DNA of 64,000 nt from Volvox africanus (Eukaryota > Chlorophyta > Chlorophyceae > Chlamydomonadales > Volvocaceae). Of this stretch, positions 11,090 through 24,300 are shown piece by piece. The number at the start of each line of letters is the position of its first letter. Position 1 is the first letter of the stretch. Position numbers and translations under genes: made by a program. The notes beneath the pieces were generated by a model, which saw nothing but the letters and a program-made list of their open reading frames with translations, was not told where the DNA came from and did no database searches. The stretch is from contig BSDZ01000003.1 in NCBI GenBank assembly GCA_030268105.1, forward strand, positions 1,736,001 to 1,800,000, written 5' to 3'.

Positions 11090-14000
11090 ATGGTATTTGC
11101 CATGAAAGCATTTGAGCAACATAGCTGCAAGATGAAACCTCAGGTCACTTACCAACAATTGACGTCAAAGCGTTTCTTGTGTGCCAGCGTACCCGTCAGC
11201 CAGGCGTGTAACTCTTCGGTTCGGAGGCAGAGCAGGCCCGACCGACAGCCCGAGCCGCAGCCGCAGCCCCCAACACTTACCGGCCCCAGAAGGCGTAATA
11301 TGCTGCTGGCGCTGATACCGCTCCTTGCCACCGATGCGGCCTTTGCTTTTGATGCCGGTGAGCTCCTACCGCCTCAGGCAATGTCATTAATGCAACTGGT
11401 TGAACATGGCTGCGCCTAGGCCACCGGAGGCAACTGCAAGAATCCCCGTTGTCGTCGGTCACACAGGCACTACCATCACGCAGCTTGCATTGTTCTATTC
11501 TGGAGACCTTTAAACCGGAACGGGTTTTCTCCATCATCCATATCCATATCCACGTTGTCGTCCCTCCAAAAACGCATCCTCCATCCCTAATCTCTAACAA
11601 CGCGCTCGTTGAGTAGCATCCCCCTGGCAACGTCCCTACAACCCCTAACGTCCAACCCATACGTATTATAGGTCAGGGGGAATAGGTTTTAGATTGCACA
11701 GCAGGCAAATTCTAGTAAACATTTGAAAACCCAAACTGTCACGTTGTACCCCCGGAGGCCTGGCTGACGCCCACAAGTTTGGGCTTTGGCGGACGTCCGT
11801 ACAGGTCCCGAGCCCCTCCCTGTCCCGGTGATTGATCCAAGTAAAGCGCCCGACCAGTCCAGTTACGACCCCATGGTGGGTGGATGGCGATGGCGGTTGG
11901 TATGACGCCTAGCGCGTTAGTCTCGTGGCGCCGGTGTGGTGTTGATTGCGGGTTCAGGAGATGCGGATGCTCCTGGCGGGACTGGTGGCTCCTGGCGGGA
12001 GTATTGCCCGGGTTAGCGCAAGGGTGCACACACGCAAACACACCTGCGACCCTTTTTCGTCACAACCTCACATTAGGGTCAGGATGTTTCTGGGCACCCG
12101 TCTTCTCGAGCGACCTCTCTAGGCATCTATCACAATGTGCACATCTTCTCCTTCGTGTAATCGTGGTGGGTACCCGCAACACCCCGCAGCACCCATCCTG
12201 AGTTGATCCCCATTGCTCGCCCAGGCCGATTCCGGGCCCGGTCTTGATGTTTATCGCAACCTCCACATTCCGGCCCTAATCCCCATCAGGACCCTGATCT
12301 CCGTGAGGCGGCCGCTCTGCTGCAGCGCGCCCTCAACGCGCCCAGCGTGGACGAGGAGGAGGCGCTGTGGAGTGAGGTCATCAAAAGATACGGGGACATG
12401 GACAAGACCTGGGTGCCAGATGTGGTGCGCTAAGATGGGGACAGGGAGCGCTGAGCAGCCGGGGTGCGCTGAGATCAGGAGGGGCCGCTTTGCTGTGATC
12501 GGAGAGAGTTTGCTGGTCGCTGGCTCCTTACCATCATTTCTGGAATGGCGGGCCTGTCAGCCGCTGTGCACGTGAGAACACAGCCCCACCCATTGAATCC
12601 CCTCCGTCCTCATCGTGATGTTTACTTGTTCCCGATCCAAATATTTTATCTGATTTTCATAGCCCTAGAGGTCTGGTTTACTTAGGCACTGGAGGCAGTG
12701 GAGGCGATTGGGCCCTCGTTCACACCTGCGGAGTGGGGGTGCGGTAGTGGGGGTTCCTCTTATGCCTAAGGTGGAACTCTACGCATCCACTCACCCACCT
12801 GCCCTTCTATCCGAAGTTCCGAACCCGGATCGCACGCCTACCGGTAATTCCGCCTTAACCTCTTCAAACACGCCAAGAAACCTCTCCCCCTTCATCCCCA
12901 TCCCTTATCCCTCATATCCCTCATCCCCATCCCTTATCCCTCATATCCCTCATCCTCATACTGTGCAGGTGGGTCGCGCCTGGGGCAACCGGGGCAACGC
13001 GCGCAGTCGCCAGGGCCGGCTTCGAGAGGCCTTATCAGATTACAACGCGGCCATAGCCATCTGCCCTTGGTCCGTGGATCCGGTACTCAATCGGTGAGCG
13101 GGATCGTGAGCGCAAGGGGGAGCCGAGCCGGAGGCCAGTAGCGAAAAAGTGCTAGAAGGGAAAGCGGCCGGCCCTCGCCCTCGGCGGTACTTCTTCTTTC
13201 TTTCTTCTGATCCTCTTATACGTGTATCGCTCATCTCAACAAAAAGACGGAGCAGGGCATCGGGGAGGTCGAAGAGGAGCAGCCGTTATGTGAATGTCAT
13301 GTGGAGCGAGGACAGACATCCTCATGGCTCCGCGTGTGGGGTCTTAGGGTCTTAGGCAGTGGTACCAGCACCGTGATCCCCCTTCCCCTCTCGTGACGCG
13401 ACGCGACGTGACGTAAACAAGGCGTCCTCCAGGGCACTTCAGCCAATAAACAACCTATTCGAAAATGACACGCTAGCTGTCTACCTGATCTTGGCCTTCC
13501 AAAGGTATTTGAGCCCGTCCTCTGGCTCTTCGCGTTCTACCTCGAGCCGCTATCTGATTTGTTTCCCCGGTTGTTCGTTTCTCGCTCCCTCGTGCCGCCA
13601 GGGGAGTGGCTCTGGAGGCTCTTGGGCGCTTCGAGGAGGCGGTGGTGGACTACCGGGCGGTGCTGGCGGCAGCGCCTTTGGACCCGGCTGGATGGAACAA
13701 CCTGGGGAATGCAACGGGTGGGAGTGCGGGGTGGGGGCTCTTGCAAGCGCTACGGAGCCAGACGGAATGGGGTGGGATGGATGCAGCGGGACAGAAAAGG
13801 TGGAGGTCTTTTGCAATACCCGTAGACGGACGGATGCAGCCTCCAACTCCCCAAAGTCCCCATCCGCCAACGGGCCGACGGGTGCTTCAGTGCGGGAGAA
13901 AGGGCACTGAGATCTGGTCAAGGTCTGTGGCCTAGGGGCTTCTTAGCTGGGCGGTGCTGGCGGTGCTAGGAGTAGGTAGTCAACGCCAACTCGCACGGCG

Positions 14001-15832
14001 GTGGCTAATAATAGGTACTGCGGGGGAGAGTGAAGGCGACCATAAGCGGGAGGAACATCTTTCTGTCGCCACCAATGCCATTGCTGCCCATCCGTACTAC
14101 TGCGCGAGAGGTGTTGTCTCCCCGCCGACTCGGGACTGCACTGCGACCCAATTCACGACCGGGTCTTGGACCTTAGCCATGCATTCTTCACCCGGCACCA
14201 CCACTACCACTACCGCTACCGCTGAATCACCACCACCGTTAGCTCCGCGACATGCATCCCCATCACCACCAAGGCTATCGAATTAAATGTGTCATTCTGT
14301 TGTGTTAGTATTGCGGGTTTAATCTTTGTGCCGAAACGAGCTCAACCTCCCCGCGCCTTCCGCTGGGCTTCCCTTCCTCTGCGCCGTCCACCCAGGCGGT
14401 CTGGGCCGCTGGTCAGAGGCAGTAGAGTATTACGGGCGAGCTGCCCAGTTGGCCCCCAACTTCGCCTTCGCAGATGCAAACCGGGCTGTGGCTCTTTTTG
14501 AAATCGGCCGGACGGACGAAGCGATACGGTGAGGGGGACGTGCGCGCGTGGAAATGTTTGTGAGTATTGTGTATTCATTGGGGAGGGCTGACAGGCCCTG
14601 TCCAAGTGTGGGGGGGAGGAAAGAGCTTGAAGGGCGCATTTGGGGTCATTTAAACTCCTCTGTTGACTACCCAAAGAAGTGCGGATCCCCCGATGTCCGC
14701 CACGGAACCCCTCACGAACATGTGCTATGTGTCCTATTTGGATTATGGATTTGGTAGTTAGCTCCGATACCACCCTGGGGACTCAACCGCCTGTCACCGG
14801 GGATCCAAGCCGAGGGCTACTCGAGATGCCTCTTTCTCTTTGCGTCACGCTGCGGCCCGCCGAACCCCGGCCAGTCGGCGCCTTGTGACGCCCACAAGTG
14901 CGTCAAAGCCCCTGCTTGGTTCCGCCGCCTTTGATGGCCCCGTATTCAGAGAGATGCGGACCCTGCTGCGGCGCTACCCGGACTTCAACGACATGCGTGC
15001 AGCGTTGGCTGGGGCCTTATGGGCCATAGGCAAGGAGGGCGACGCGGAGAACCAATGGTTGGAAGGGCATGGAAAGGGGTTTTGGAGTCGTCTTCAGAGG
15101 GGCTACAGTGCGGGAGGGAGAGTGTAAGGGTGAGATGGACGGGCCATGACAGCAGCAATCTCGACTCGACTCGACTGAAGTGGAAGGAGGGGTAATTTGG
15201 GGGTAGACCTCGGTCGGAGAGATGTAATTGAGATATGAAATAACAGATGCCATCCATTTAGTGCTAATTTAAGGTGATCGAGTTACCTCTCGCTTTAGGG
15301 ATTGAGCTGGGGGAACTGGCCGAGGTAAGGGCCCAGAGTGACGACCGCAAGGCGAACATGCATAGCAGCATATCCGTCGTTGGGTATGGGTGCCACATCT
15401 CTCTCTCCCTCTCTCTCTCCCTCTCTCCCTCTCTCTCTCTCTCTTTATCCTTCTCTCCCTCCCTCCTGGCCAAGAATTCGTGTTTCCAGGCACCTAGGAC
15501 AGCCGAGAAGGTTCCGGAAGCGGCACTTGGTCGCACGCTTTGCCCGGTAGTCCACCACCGGGGTCAGACAAATCTCAGTGATGTGAAATAAGAAATATCG
15601 GATTAGCATTGAGATGCGCTCATTCATTCCGATGTGGACCCCCTGGCTCATCTACCTCGCTTCCAGACATACACCTGCTCCCCGTTTCCCTGTACGTAGG
15701 GCTCGTGTGGACGACCCCCGCTATCGAGATTCTTCCTGGCTGCGCCGCAATCGCCGGTGGCCCCCCCGCATGACAGAGTCCCTTGAAGCCTTCCTGAAGC
15801 TCACATCCTTGCCCGCCGCGCGAGAGTCCTGA
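11090..15832 (+). CDS. Thylakoid-targeted tetratricopeptide-repeat protein, multi-exon
   Basis: Probable exons are 11090-11357, 12290-12424, about 12686-12743, 12969-13093, 13602-13717, 14396-14528, 14950-15057 and 15700-15832 (TGA). The five exons from 12969 onward join in consistent phase. The first exon ends in a two-part targeting sequence: a Ser/Arg/Gln-rich stretch, then GPRRRNMLLALIPLLATDAA and AFA before the predicted cut. This suggests Tat-like import into the thylakoid lumen or membrane. Later exons encode TPR helices: RAWGNRGNARSRQGRLREAL, then ALEALGRFEEAVVDYRAVL with NNLGNA, then GLGRWSEAVEYYGRAAQLAP. The last exon, with DDPRYRDSSWL, RRWPPRM and LEAFLKL, is a tail I associate with plant and algal chloroplast TPR proteins; the exact orthologue is not claimed. 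The joins among the first three exons are uncertain, and the true start may be a downstream ATG at 11102 or 11132. Confidence 0.8.
12892..12955 (+). repeat. 29-bp minisatellite in a TPR-gene intron
   Basis: About two copies of a 29-bp unit (ccccatcccttatccctcat and following) lie just upstream of the acceptor at 12968, forming an extended pyrimidine-rich tract. Confidence 0.8.
15398..15460 (+). repeat. CT-rich microsatellite
   Basis: An imperfect (CT)n/(CCCT) run of about 60 bp in the last intron of the TPR gene. Confidence 0.9.
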
Positions 15833-16824
15833 GTGCCGATGGCGTGGACGGCACTCGGTGGTGATAACGAGGGGGAGGACGGATAGGAGGGGAGGGCGCT
15901 GCATGGAGGGAGAAGAGGAGGCTGTGTGGAATGATGATGTGTTGCGTTGTCAGCCCTTAAAACTGAGGTGCCGATGACAAACTTGAATAGACAAGGGGTT
16001 GAAGGGAGAGGTTGGAGATGGGAATGGGAGTGAGTGAGGTCCCCTTCGCTTTAATGCCGTACCATGGCCCCGTTGGCTAGGTTGGCGTACGCCTTCTCTG
16101 TCACTCCCTCCCAAATGATCCGGCGGGGACTGTGAGCTCGCAGGAGGATGACGTGGTTGTGGGGCCAGGTGGCGCCCATGTGCCAAACACCTGGTGGGGC
16201 TCAGATGGGGCCCTTGCCTTACTGGGCAAGGGGTGGCCGGCACGCCTCCGCGGTCTTTGTTATAGTGAGGCAGTTAGGCGGTGGGGGCGTGAGGCCGGGT
16301 TAGAGTCTGGGGATGGATGCAGCTCTGTACAATACTGCAGTCACCGATGTGGTCAGCCTGAGAGAAACTCGGCGTGTGGCCCTTGCATGCGGTTGTCGCC
16401 CAATACCTGCCACTGCGCCAGCAATTTCTGTCCGTCGCACGGCCTGGCATCTGCTGTATCATCGCTGGCATGTCGGTTTGCACATAGTCCAGATAACTGT
16501 GCAATTGCCCTAGTTCGAAATATGGATTAAGCACATATACTGATGGCGAACTGATGAGCCAAGATGTGAGTTCCCACTCCGCTTCGTGGTCCACGGGTCT
16601 GGATTGTCGAGAAAGTCTGTACCGCACCAGCAACACCAGCCATGTAGTCATGCCATCTAAGGGGTATATTTTAGAGCTACAACTTGAGAGGTCCAGGTCT
16701 CATTATAAAAAATATGATCAATGTTACATCTGCAAGTATTCGCAGACTGTCTTCGTTGGGCTAACTGAGTTCGCCGTTCGACGCCGTCAGCAGGCAGGGA
16801 GCGAGGAAATACCAGCGCAGCCTT
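15833..16824. other. 3' flank of the TPR gene and unassigned sequence
   Basis: It contains the TPR gene 3' UTR and a 132-residue cysteine-rich open frame at 16132-16530 (+) that I do not recognise. That frame could be an upstream exon of the gene ending at 17299 but has no clear splice link to it. Confidence 0.35.
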
Positions 16825-17299
16825 TTGGACTCTATCCCTATTTACTTTCTCCCCGCCCAACCTATACCCCCTACACTCATTCGCATTTTGAGTTTGTGCC
16901 ACTCCGCCGCAAACGTCAAGGACTGGATCAGGGACACTCTGCACGACCTCTTCCCACCCCGATCGCGGCTGGTACCTATAAAGGTTCACGTGCCGGACTT
17001 GCATCACCAGCTGCGAGCCGGGGATGCAGGTGAGGGGAACATGGTTTGTTGGTGTTTTCTGTGGAGTATAATGCTAATATGATATAATCGTTTTGTTATT
17101 GTTTCATAAGAGGTTCAAATGTTTTCTTTCCCTTGCCCGTTGCTCCTCTCGTTGCTCCCGCCCTTGCCCAGGTGCCACCAATCACAACCGCCGATCACCG
17201 CCGCCACTACCACTGCCGCCGCCGCCACATCGCCCAACGCCCATCGCCAGCGGCCCCCTACATCAGGCACCACCTTCGGTGACCCCGCCATCAATATGA
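16825..17299 (+). CDS. 3' exons of an unrecognised gene
   Basis: Two segments splice in phase. The first ends at 17029 with donor gtgagg and encodes ANVKDWIRDTLHDLFPPRSR and VHVPDLHHQLRAGDAG. The second starts after the acceptor cccttgcccag at about 17172 and encodes a proline-rich tail ending in PPSVTPPSI with TGA at 17297-17299. The helical segment followed by a low-complexity Pro tail looks coding, but I do not recognise a family. The 5' limit of the first exon is uncertain and upstream exons were not identified. Confidence 0.4.
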
Positions 17300-19068
17300 C
17301 ATCACCACAATCCCCAACCCCAACCTCTGCCCTCATCTTACCGCCTGCACTGCAATCACCACTGCCGCTAGTACCTTCATCTCCTCCTTCAGCAGCCTTG
17401 GCCTTGCCACAGCCCTCTTCCAGGTGCCATCGCTGTGTCTAGATGAATGACGTGTGTTTGCTTGAGTCCATCTATCGACTTGAGGCTTTCCCTTACGGGG
17501 TCATGCAGACTTGATACAGGTACGGGCTGTTCTGACCCCGCTCATGTTAGCTTAGGGGTTATGGTTGTAACAGCCTACCTGGCGACTTAGGAGAGAAACG
17601 ACTTAGGAGAGAAACGTTGATAAACATCGGGGTCTTTCCTAGGGGATACATAGTCCCTTACAGTACGATAAGGCGCAGATTGTAGTGTTGTACTCTCAGA
17701 CAAGCTCCGACCCTAAAAACCCTAAAATCCTAAAGCCCATCCTCTGGATGATTATCTAAAACCCTAAAGCCCATCGATAGAGATCTTACCGTTTACGCAC
17801 ATCCGTGTACGGGATCTTACAGCCATACCCGTAACCATGTACTTTAAATACGTACTGATGTACGGGATGTAATATGTCCTGCTAAGGATAGCGCCTCTAT
17901 AATATTTGGTACATTTAGGATGGAATGTCTTTACGAATATTATTAGTATTGACATAGTTCGTTACAATGGTAAAATGGTGAAAATTAAAACATTTCGAAT
18001 GTCCCTCGTGCATGGTCTGGAAGCGTGTGCCATGTTGGTACCGGATAGTACGCCGTTGCTGCAATGTATATGATGATGTGTCAAGTACGCACGTTTTAAG
18101 GAATAGGTTCCATGCTGCGGACCTTGTGCATAATTACTTTTCAGGGCGATATGACAACAGCCATTTGAATACGTACCGCTTCTATGACTCTTCACCGTGT
18201 CAGAAGTCGTCCTTTTCGTTGCTTCGTTTGTCCGTGGTCCCTATCGTCTTTAAAAGTCTCATTAGCCGTCATCTGCTGGACATGTGGCCCGTGTAATGCG
18301 CCAGGTTTCACACGAATACTTGAGCGGTACGGATGTAGCCCGAATCAGGTTTGTAAGTTTGTATCTGTAAACGCTTGTTAATGACCGGGACGTGCGGTCT
18401 TAATTTATGTAAATATTGTTACATAGCAGTACGTTCTGACGTCATATGACTGCCTTTCCGTCTGTACACATACGCACATCAGCAAATGTGCGTATGTACA
18501 TATATCTTGCATATCCAGCGGGGTGGAGGTTGTTGACGTGGCGGTGGTTGGTGGTTGTGGTGGACGGAGTTGCATGTAATGGTGATGTCAATAGTAATGT
18601 TCAATTTAGGTGTTGTCATATCCCTATTATGCCGCTGGAGGGAACCAGCCTTAAAAGGCACCAGGAAAAAGCAGGAGTATGACTTTTCTCCAGAGTATAG
18701 CTGGGGCCGGGTGTACAGTATGGTGGCATCAGGTTACCATGGTGGAAGGATCAAATCCTCCGGTCCCCAATTTCATGGGATTGTATTACAACACTACCTA
18801 TCTGCTCGGGGTATGTAACGGGGTATTATACGGGGCTTAAGCTCCGTCGCGTGGGAACTGTCACGTAGGGGGCCTCCTATCATGCACGCGGATGTTTGCA
18901 CAAATGGGATCAACACAGTGAGTATGATATATTGATTCATACATGTTTGGGTTCTGGCGACGCGCTTTGCAAATGCAAGGGACAGTCGTATTTGCTAAGC
19001 TGACGCCTTCCTGGCGCCGGCAACGCACCTGCTGGGGCGTTCGCCACCTCCTTTCTCCAACTATTAAT
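17300..19068. other. Intergenic, no recognised gene
   Basis: It contains telomere-like motifs (listed separately), a short direct repeat of cgacttaggagagaaa at about 17584-17616, and AT-rich sequence. No convincing coding exon on either strand. Confidence 0.4.
17711..17775 (+). repeat. Interstitial telomere-like motifs (CCCTAAAA type)
   Basis: CCCTAAAAACCCTAAAATCC lies at 17711-17730, and a second block with aaaaccctaaagcccatcg at about 17757-17775. The phrase cctaaagcccatc occurs twice, so there is also a short duplication. The motif matches the TTTTAGGG telomere repeat known from Chlamydomonas, but only two or three degenerate units are present. Confidence 0.5.
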
Positions 19069-19364
19069 CTGTAAGTTCGAACTGTCAAACCTAACTCAAG
19101 CTCCAATCATAGGGCGTGCTCGGTAACGTAAAACGTATATATCGGATCAATTTATTCAGCCGTTGTGGAAGCCGTAGAGAAACAGTTGCTTAGTACAGTT
19201 CTTACAGTTAGTACAGTACAGCTAGATAGATAGATACATAGATTTAAGTTCTTCTCTACGGCTACGACAACGGCCGAATAGATTGATCCGATATATAAGT
19301 TTTACGTTACCGAGCACGCCTTATGATTGGAGCTTAACTTAGGTTTGACAGTTCGAACTTTAAG
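19069..19364. repeat. Long near-perfect inverted repeat (foldback element or small-RNA hairpin)
   Basis: The left arm 19069-19182 and right arm 19252-19364 are reverse complements over about 113 bp with roughly ten mismatches by eye, separated by a 69-bp spacer. A transcript would form a long stem-loop. Arm ends read ctgtaagttcgaactgtcaa and, in complement, cttaaagttcgaactgtcaa. Long hairpins of this kind act as miRNA/siRNA precursors in Chlamydomonas, and the same structure can arise from a foldback/MITE element. I found no clear target-site duplication. The spacer has a gata/acag-rich sequence. Confidence 0.85.
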
Positions 19365-21248
19365 GTTATGTGTTTATGATGACTACTGCCTCGATGTTGG
19401 TGCATATGTTTTCTCCAAACTCCACCCGCTCAACACACGCAGTGTAACTCTCTGTTAATGGTAATGACACCACATGCACGCAGGACTTGTGAACTAGCAA
19501 GTAAATGTTTATACAAAACCACCCATGCATACCATCGGTCTTCTGGGTCATAGACCTGGTGCTAACGGCGGCAATAGTCCGATTGCAGAACGTGCTGCGT
19601 GATAAGGTGGGTGCGTGGACGCTGAGGAGGGATGGGGTGTCACCCAAAACGACCAGGCAGGGGACAGGTCATGTGGATCATTACAGGGCGGCAAGATCTG
19701 CGATGTTGAGTCTGGATAGAATGGTTCCTAAAGTATGTGGCAATAGGGCTTGCAAGATACAGCTTCCCTAGTGCTACGTGGAGCTCGATTTGCAATTTGC
19801 TCCTTGCGGAAAGACTCCTCTACAATCCACGCTAAAAATGCGAAGTAGATCGTGCCTCGCTATGATACTTGCATTGACCCTGACCTGGTCGATTTCTGGA
19901 GCCCTGAATTCTGATTTCTTGCCCCCCAACTGAGGACAAAACAGCGCTGTGCAATGCTGAACTGGCCCGCCATCATACGTCTTCTCGGCAGCAAGCAGAC
20001 TATTGCAAGAATGTTAGGAGGTACCAAAACAAAGCCACCAGGCCAATCGCCGCACAGTTACGCAGTCATCCCTTTTTGGAGTCTTCTATTTATCGCTCGA
20101 CATCTAATGCATGATAACCTTGATGCCTCGTCTGGTGCGTACTCGGCCACCAACATACACCCATCTTATGCCACAAACGCGCAGGTACACCCATGGGTCG
20201 CGCTGGGAACAACACGATAAAACCCATTCCCCTGTTGGCCAGCCAAACCTTCAAGGTCAGGACGAGTCCATCAAACAAGCATTCGTGCGCATTGCACGAC
20301 AGTGCAGTTGTTCTTGAAAAGGCGATAGTCGCAAAACACGCCCGGGTAAGGTGATATGAAGCGCAGTAATCCCAATTTGCTGTTTGCATAGTATGCACAC
20401 CTGACGCATCCACCATACTATAGCAGAAGTGGTACAGTATACACGACACGACCTACTAACGTCCCCATGGCGCCAATGTGACCGTTTCTCCTGCTTTGGC
20501 TACTCCACATGCAAAAGCCCTTTGCGCATTGAAAACGCGTGCAAAAGCCATGAGATGCTGCTATACACTGCCGTTTCAACTGCTGCGCGACAACAAAGGC
20601 AGCTTATTTGGGGCCATTTAAAGCTCGCAGTAAACGCCCTGCATTTTGTAGCCGCGTGCAGCCGCCCTCTCCGACCACTCCTTGCCGGCACGCACGTCCT
20701 TCTGGCACCCATAGCCCTCCTGTGGCCGCATCACATAAGCATCCAATACTTTCAGATGCTATAACACGCCGAAGCATTGATTGGGCACACGAGGGATAGC
20801 TACTTTTGGAAGCGTGAGCAGAAATGCATGCGACATATGTCGGTACCACACTGCAGCGATGAACACGAAAGAAACAAGGGGTTATGGGCATCTTCTTGTG
20901 CGAATCCTCTGTCCTAAAGGCTACATCCTGAACCCACGCCGAAACGTGGGATTGCTTCTCGCCGGTTATGTGAGTTAGCCAGAGAATGATGATCGGCGAA
21001 TATGCTATAATCCTACGTTAAATGGACAGTATTTCCGAAGTAGTCAAAGTTGGAACCGCCATCCAAGGCGTGTACCGGGAGCCAGATAAGAACTAGCGCA
21101 ATAGCTGCCAGCACATTTTGGGCATGCTCTCTTGGGCTTCTGATCTTTGCGGCTTTCTACGTTGTCACCTCGTCCCCCCCCCAGGGGCTTGTATCAACAT
21201 GCGGGTTCCCGACGGAAATCCCAACAAACCCTCGTGCAAATTGCCTAC
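19365..21248. other. Unassigned region
   Basis: Only short frames are visible. Minus-strand exons downstream of the Sel1-like exon at 21249 would be expected here, but I could not identify one with a recognisable repeat. Confidence 0.35.
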
Positions 21249-21383
21249 CTTGTACATTTCCCCCAGAAGCGCTTGCTGCTTCACATCACCACGCTGTGCT
21301 TCCAGGAGTGTATCCTCAAACCAACGCTTCACGGCTTCCTGCACGACGTACTTCAGTGGTATCGGCTCGGGTTGCATCTGCTG
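21249..21383 (-). CDS. Exon of a Sel1/TPR-like repeat protein
   Basis: A 135-bp, phase 0-0 exon lies on the minus strand between acceptor ttttcag and donor gtaggc. It encodes 45 residues including EAVKRWFEDTLLEAQRGDVK and QQALLGEMY. The pattern (A...G.......LG.MY) is that of a Sel1-type helical repeat start, normally followed by GYGV...D and W..AA. I did not find the following exons. The frame stays open upstream to about 21554, so a preceding exon may be contiguous or just beyond. Confidence 0.5.
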
Positions 21384-24300
21384 CTGAAAAGGCGCTGCTT
21401 GCGCCGAGCCTGGCCGTTCAAGTTCTGCGACGCTACGCTTGTTGCTACTCTTGGGGCGCCCTACGCGGAGACCGGCGTCGCCAACAGGAAAGGTCGTTGA
21501 GCGAAAAACGCAAGTCAAGATAAAGGTGAAAGGCACAAAACAATAATCATTCAAAATTCACGTAAGACACACAAAGGACAGGATGCACACGTTAGCTAAA
21601 GGGCTCCTGCTAGATTCCAGCTCCCCGCGTACTATATAGCCCTAGCAGCTCACCAGACGGGTAGCTGGAGCTGGACATAGGCCGCGTCGGGACGCCTTTC
21701 ACGCTCGCCCGGGTCTGCGGCACGGACTGCAGAGAGCTTTGGTGCATGTGCCGCGAGAAATAGGTACTAGGATACAGGAAGCGCTGTGTTGAAATAGCTA
21801 CAAACCGAGTGCGCTTTACTTGTGCGCAAACTGGCAAACAACCTAGTTGTTATGCCTGTCCGGCACGATACAACCTTACGATCTATTTGATAGGTTTTGT
21901 TCTTTGAAGAAATTAGCAATTATCAGGTGTAAAGGACAGAACCACTCATGCGGTCGCTCACGGCCTCGCCGATTTCCATGATGCCGTACGGCTTTGGCGT
22001 GAACTATCTCCGGCAATTATTCCCTTAGGCATACCCCGTCGCATTACAATAAATTATAATTATCACACAGATGATTAGCACTAGGGCAACATTCATCTAC
22101 GCAATGGCAGCAGTACCTGTTCCGTCAAGAGGCACTGCACGCTTGGGCTGCCTGGCTAGGCCGATGATGTCGCCGTTCAAGGGGGGTCGCCTCCAATTCC
22201 GAAAGCGTGTCTTAAAAACTTTTTGCTTAAGTGCAGAGGACGAGTGCAAAGGTACCGTGAGCAGATGTTAGTAATTGTATGGTATCGTATGCAGGCACTT
22301 CGATGGCTTTCTGGGTCTTGCGTGCAGATGGAGCTGGAAACCTTGGAGAAGTGTTTAATCAGTTTGTCTTCTTAAAGGTGAGGGACAAAGATGCCAGCGC
22401 AGCTGGTCCTGGACTACGGGTGGTGCGGCACGCAGTTCGTGCTTACCCCGCCCATCGCGACAACTGCGCTTGCCACATCATCGGATGAGTTGCACGGGAG
22501 TTGCTGCAAATCAGATTATCGCTCTGCTTAGTGCTTCGCACTCTGTTTTCTCCCGTTCGTAGGGTATCAAGTCGCCTGCAGCTGCGGGACAACGACTGAA
22601 CCCATGTACGTGTAGAATTGCCATACAGAGTGTAAGAAGAACTTCACCCCTAGTGGCAACCAAATTTCGCATTAAGATGGAGAGTGTTAGATTGTGCAGG
22701 AAGACACTATGCGACGTGTGAGCTCGCACCTATCACCCGACATGACTCGCCTCCGAAACTACATCGCAACGCGATTTGTCCAACATGTAGGGGTCTAATC
22801 GCCCGTTTTTGTGAGGAATGTGTTGTCTATCCATCAAAACTAATTGATTGGCGTTAGGAGACCGCATCCACGTATCCGAATTCCATACCGGTACACCGGC
22901 TACTTGAAATCCTTTGCATGCTTGGGATTGCATCAGGCTTGCTGCGGCTCAAATTTACCTCTTACTGACATCTTCTATTCTCCTATTGCATTCCCATTCC
23001 ATTCCCACTACCTTCACCCTCGTGAAGCTCCTCTGCTCCCACCAACAGCGGTTTTGGAGCAAACGATGTCAATGCTGCAGGTGAGAAGGTGCCCCAGCTG
23101 TTATCACACGTGACAAAGCCATATTTGCCATTCCGTTTGAGGCTTTAACGTAACAGTACGGACTCCTTACCAGAATTGTAAGCTTGGCGTAAATCCTAAG
23201 CACGTCCGTTTGGTGCAGTAGGAGGAGGGCAACGACCTCAGCCGGCCACCGTCGTGCACATCAAGCACGTGGACGAACGTGTCCCAGATTATTGTGGTCA
23301 CAGCCAGGAGGGGCTGACGCCGGGTTCTGATCCTCTCCCAGTTCGCCGGCTGACAGCCAATATGTTGCACTGCCTGACCTCATTCCTCATCTCGAACCAC
23401 TCCTTTTGGTAAGCTGGCTCATCACAGCATGCCAAATAATCCCGATTGTCAATTCCCGAACCCTGCATGGGTCGCAGAGGAACGACTGGCCGGAGCCGGA
23501 CTCTGGCGTCCTGGCGGCATTCAATTTGACGCTACCCGCCAAAGATGTTCATGTAGGGCAACAAAGGGGGTGGGGCCACATATTCGTTCTCTGCTTGCGA
23601 AATACTTATCCCATTCATGCCGTGGATATAGTATGTCCTGGTGTGCCGTAATTTTCTCAGGGCTATCTACATAATAATCATGTTTGTGATTATGTAGATT
23701 ATCGTGGCGCAAACAATGCAGGGGTTAGACCTGCGCGGAGCTCAGGTCTAACAGCTCAGGAGCACGGCCAGTGCTCACGGGGCGCCACGCTCGGCCTTGC
23801 CATTGCAGGAGTCCAGGACAGTTCGAAGCTGGCGGGCAGCTGAGGAGTGGTTGTCCTGGGAGCGCTTCCACGCGTTGTTGCATGTGTCTTACAATCCGCT
23901 GATTAACTGTGACAGCTGGAGAATGGTCTCACCGCTGGTGTTTCCCAGCGAGCGGTTCGACAACAAGGCCATACAAGCGGTGGAGGTTCGAGCACGGCCT
24001 CGCCAGGGGCCCACGCTCGCGCCAGGGGCCCACGCTGCCAGCCCGGATATTATCACTGCGCTGCGATCTTACACTTACACCTTTTGCTGGGAGCGTGTGG
24101 AAAGCGGGTCATTTAAGGTGGGCAAATACACAGCGTCAACGACCTTCCTGGTCTTGATACACTCTCATTTCGTCGGTTCCCCTCATAGCACGCTCGTCGA
24201 TGAGTTTAGGGTGGGGCAGGCTGCTATTGTGTGGAATTCAGGGGTCGTCCAGGGTGCCCAATCTCGAGCGGCTCACGAGGTCTCGTATTAGCTGTTGACG

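Noticed and set aside
15269..15536. Arg/Glu-rich minus-strand frames near the CT run
   Set aside because: A product of the CT microsatellite.
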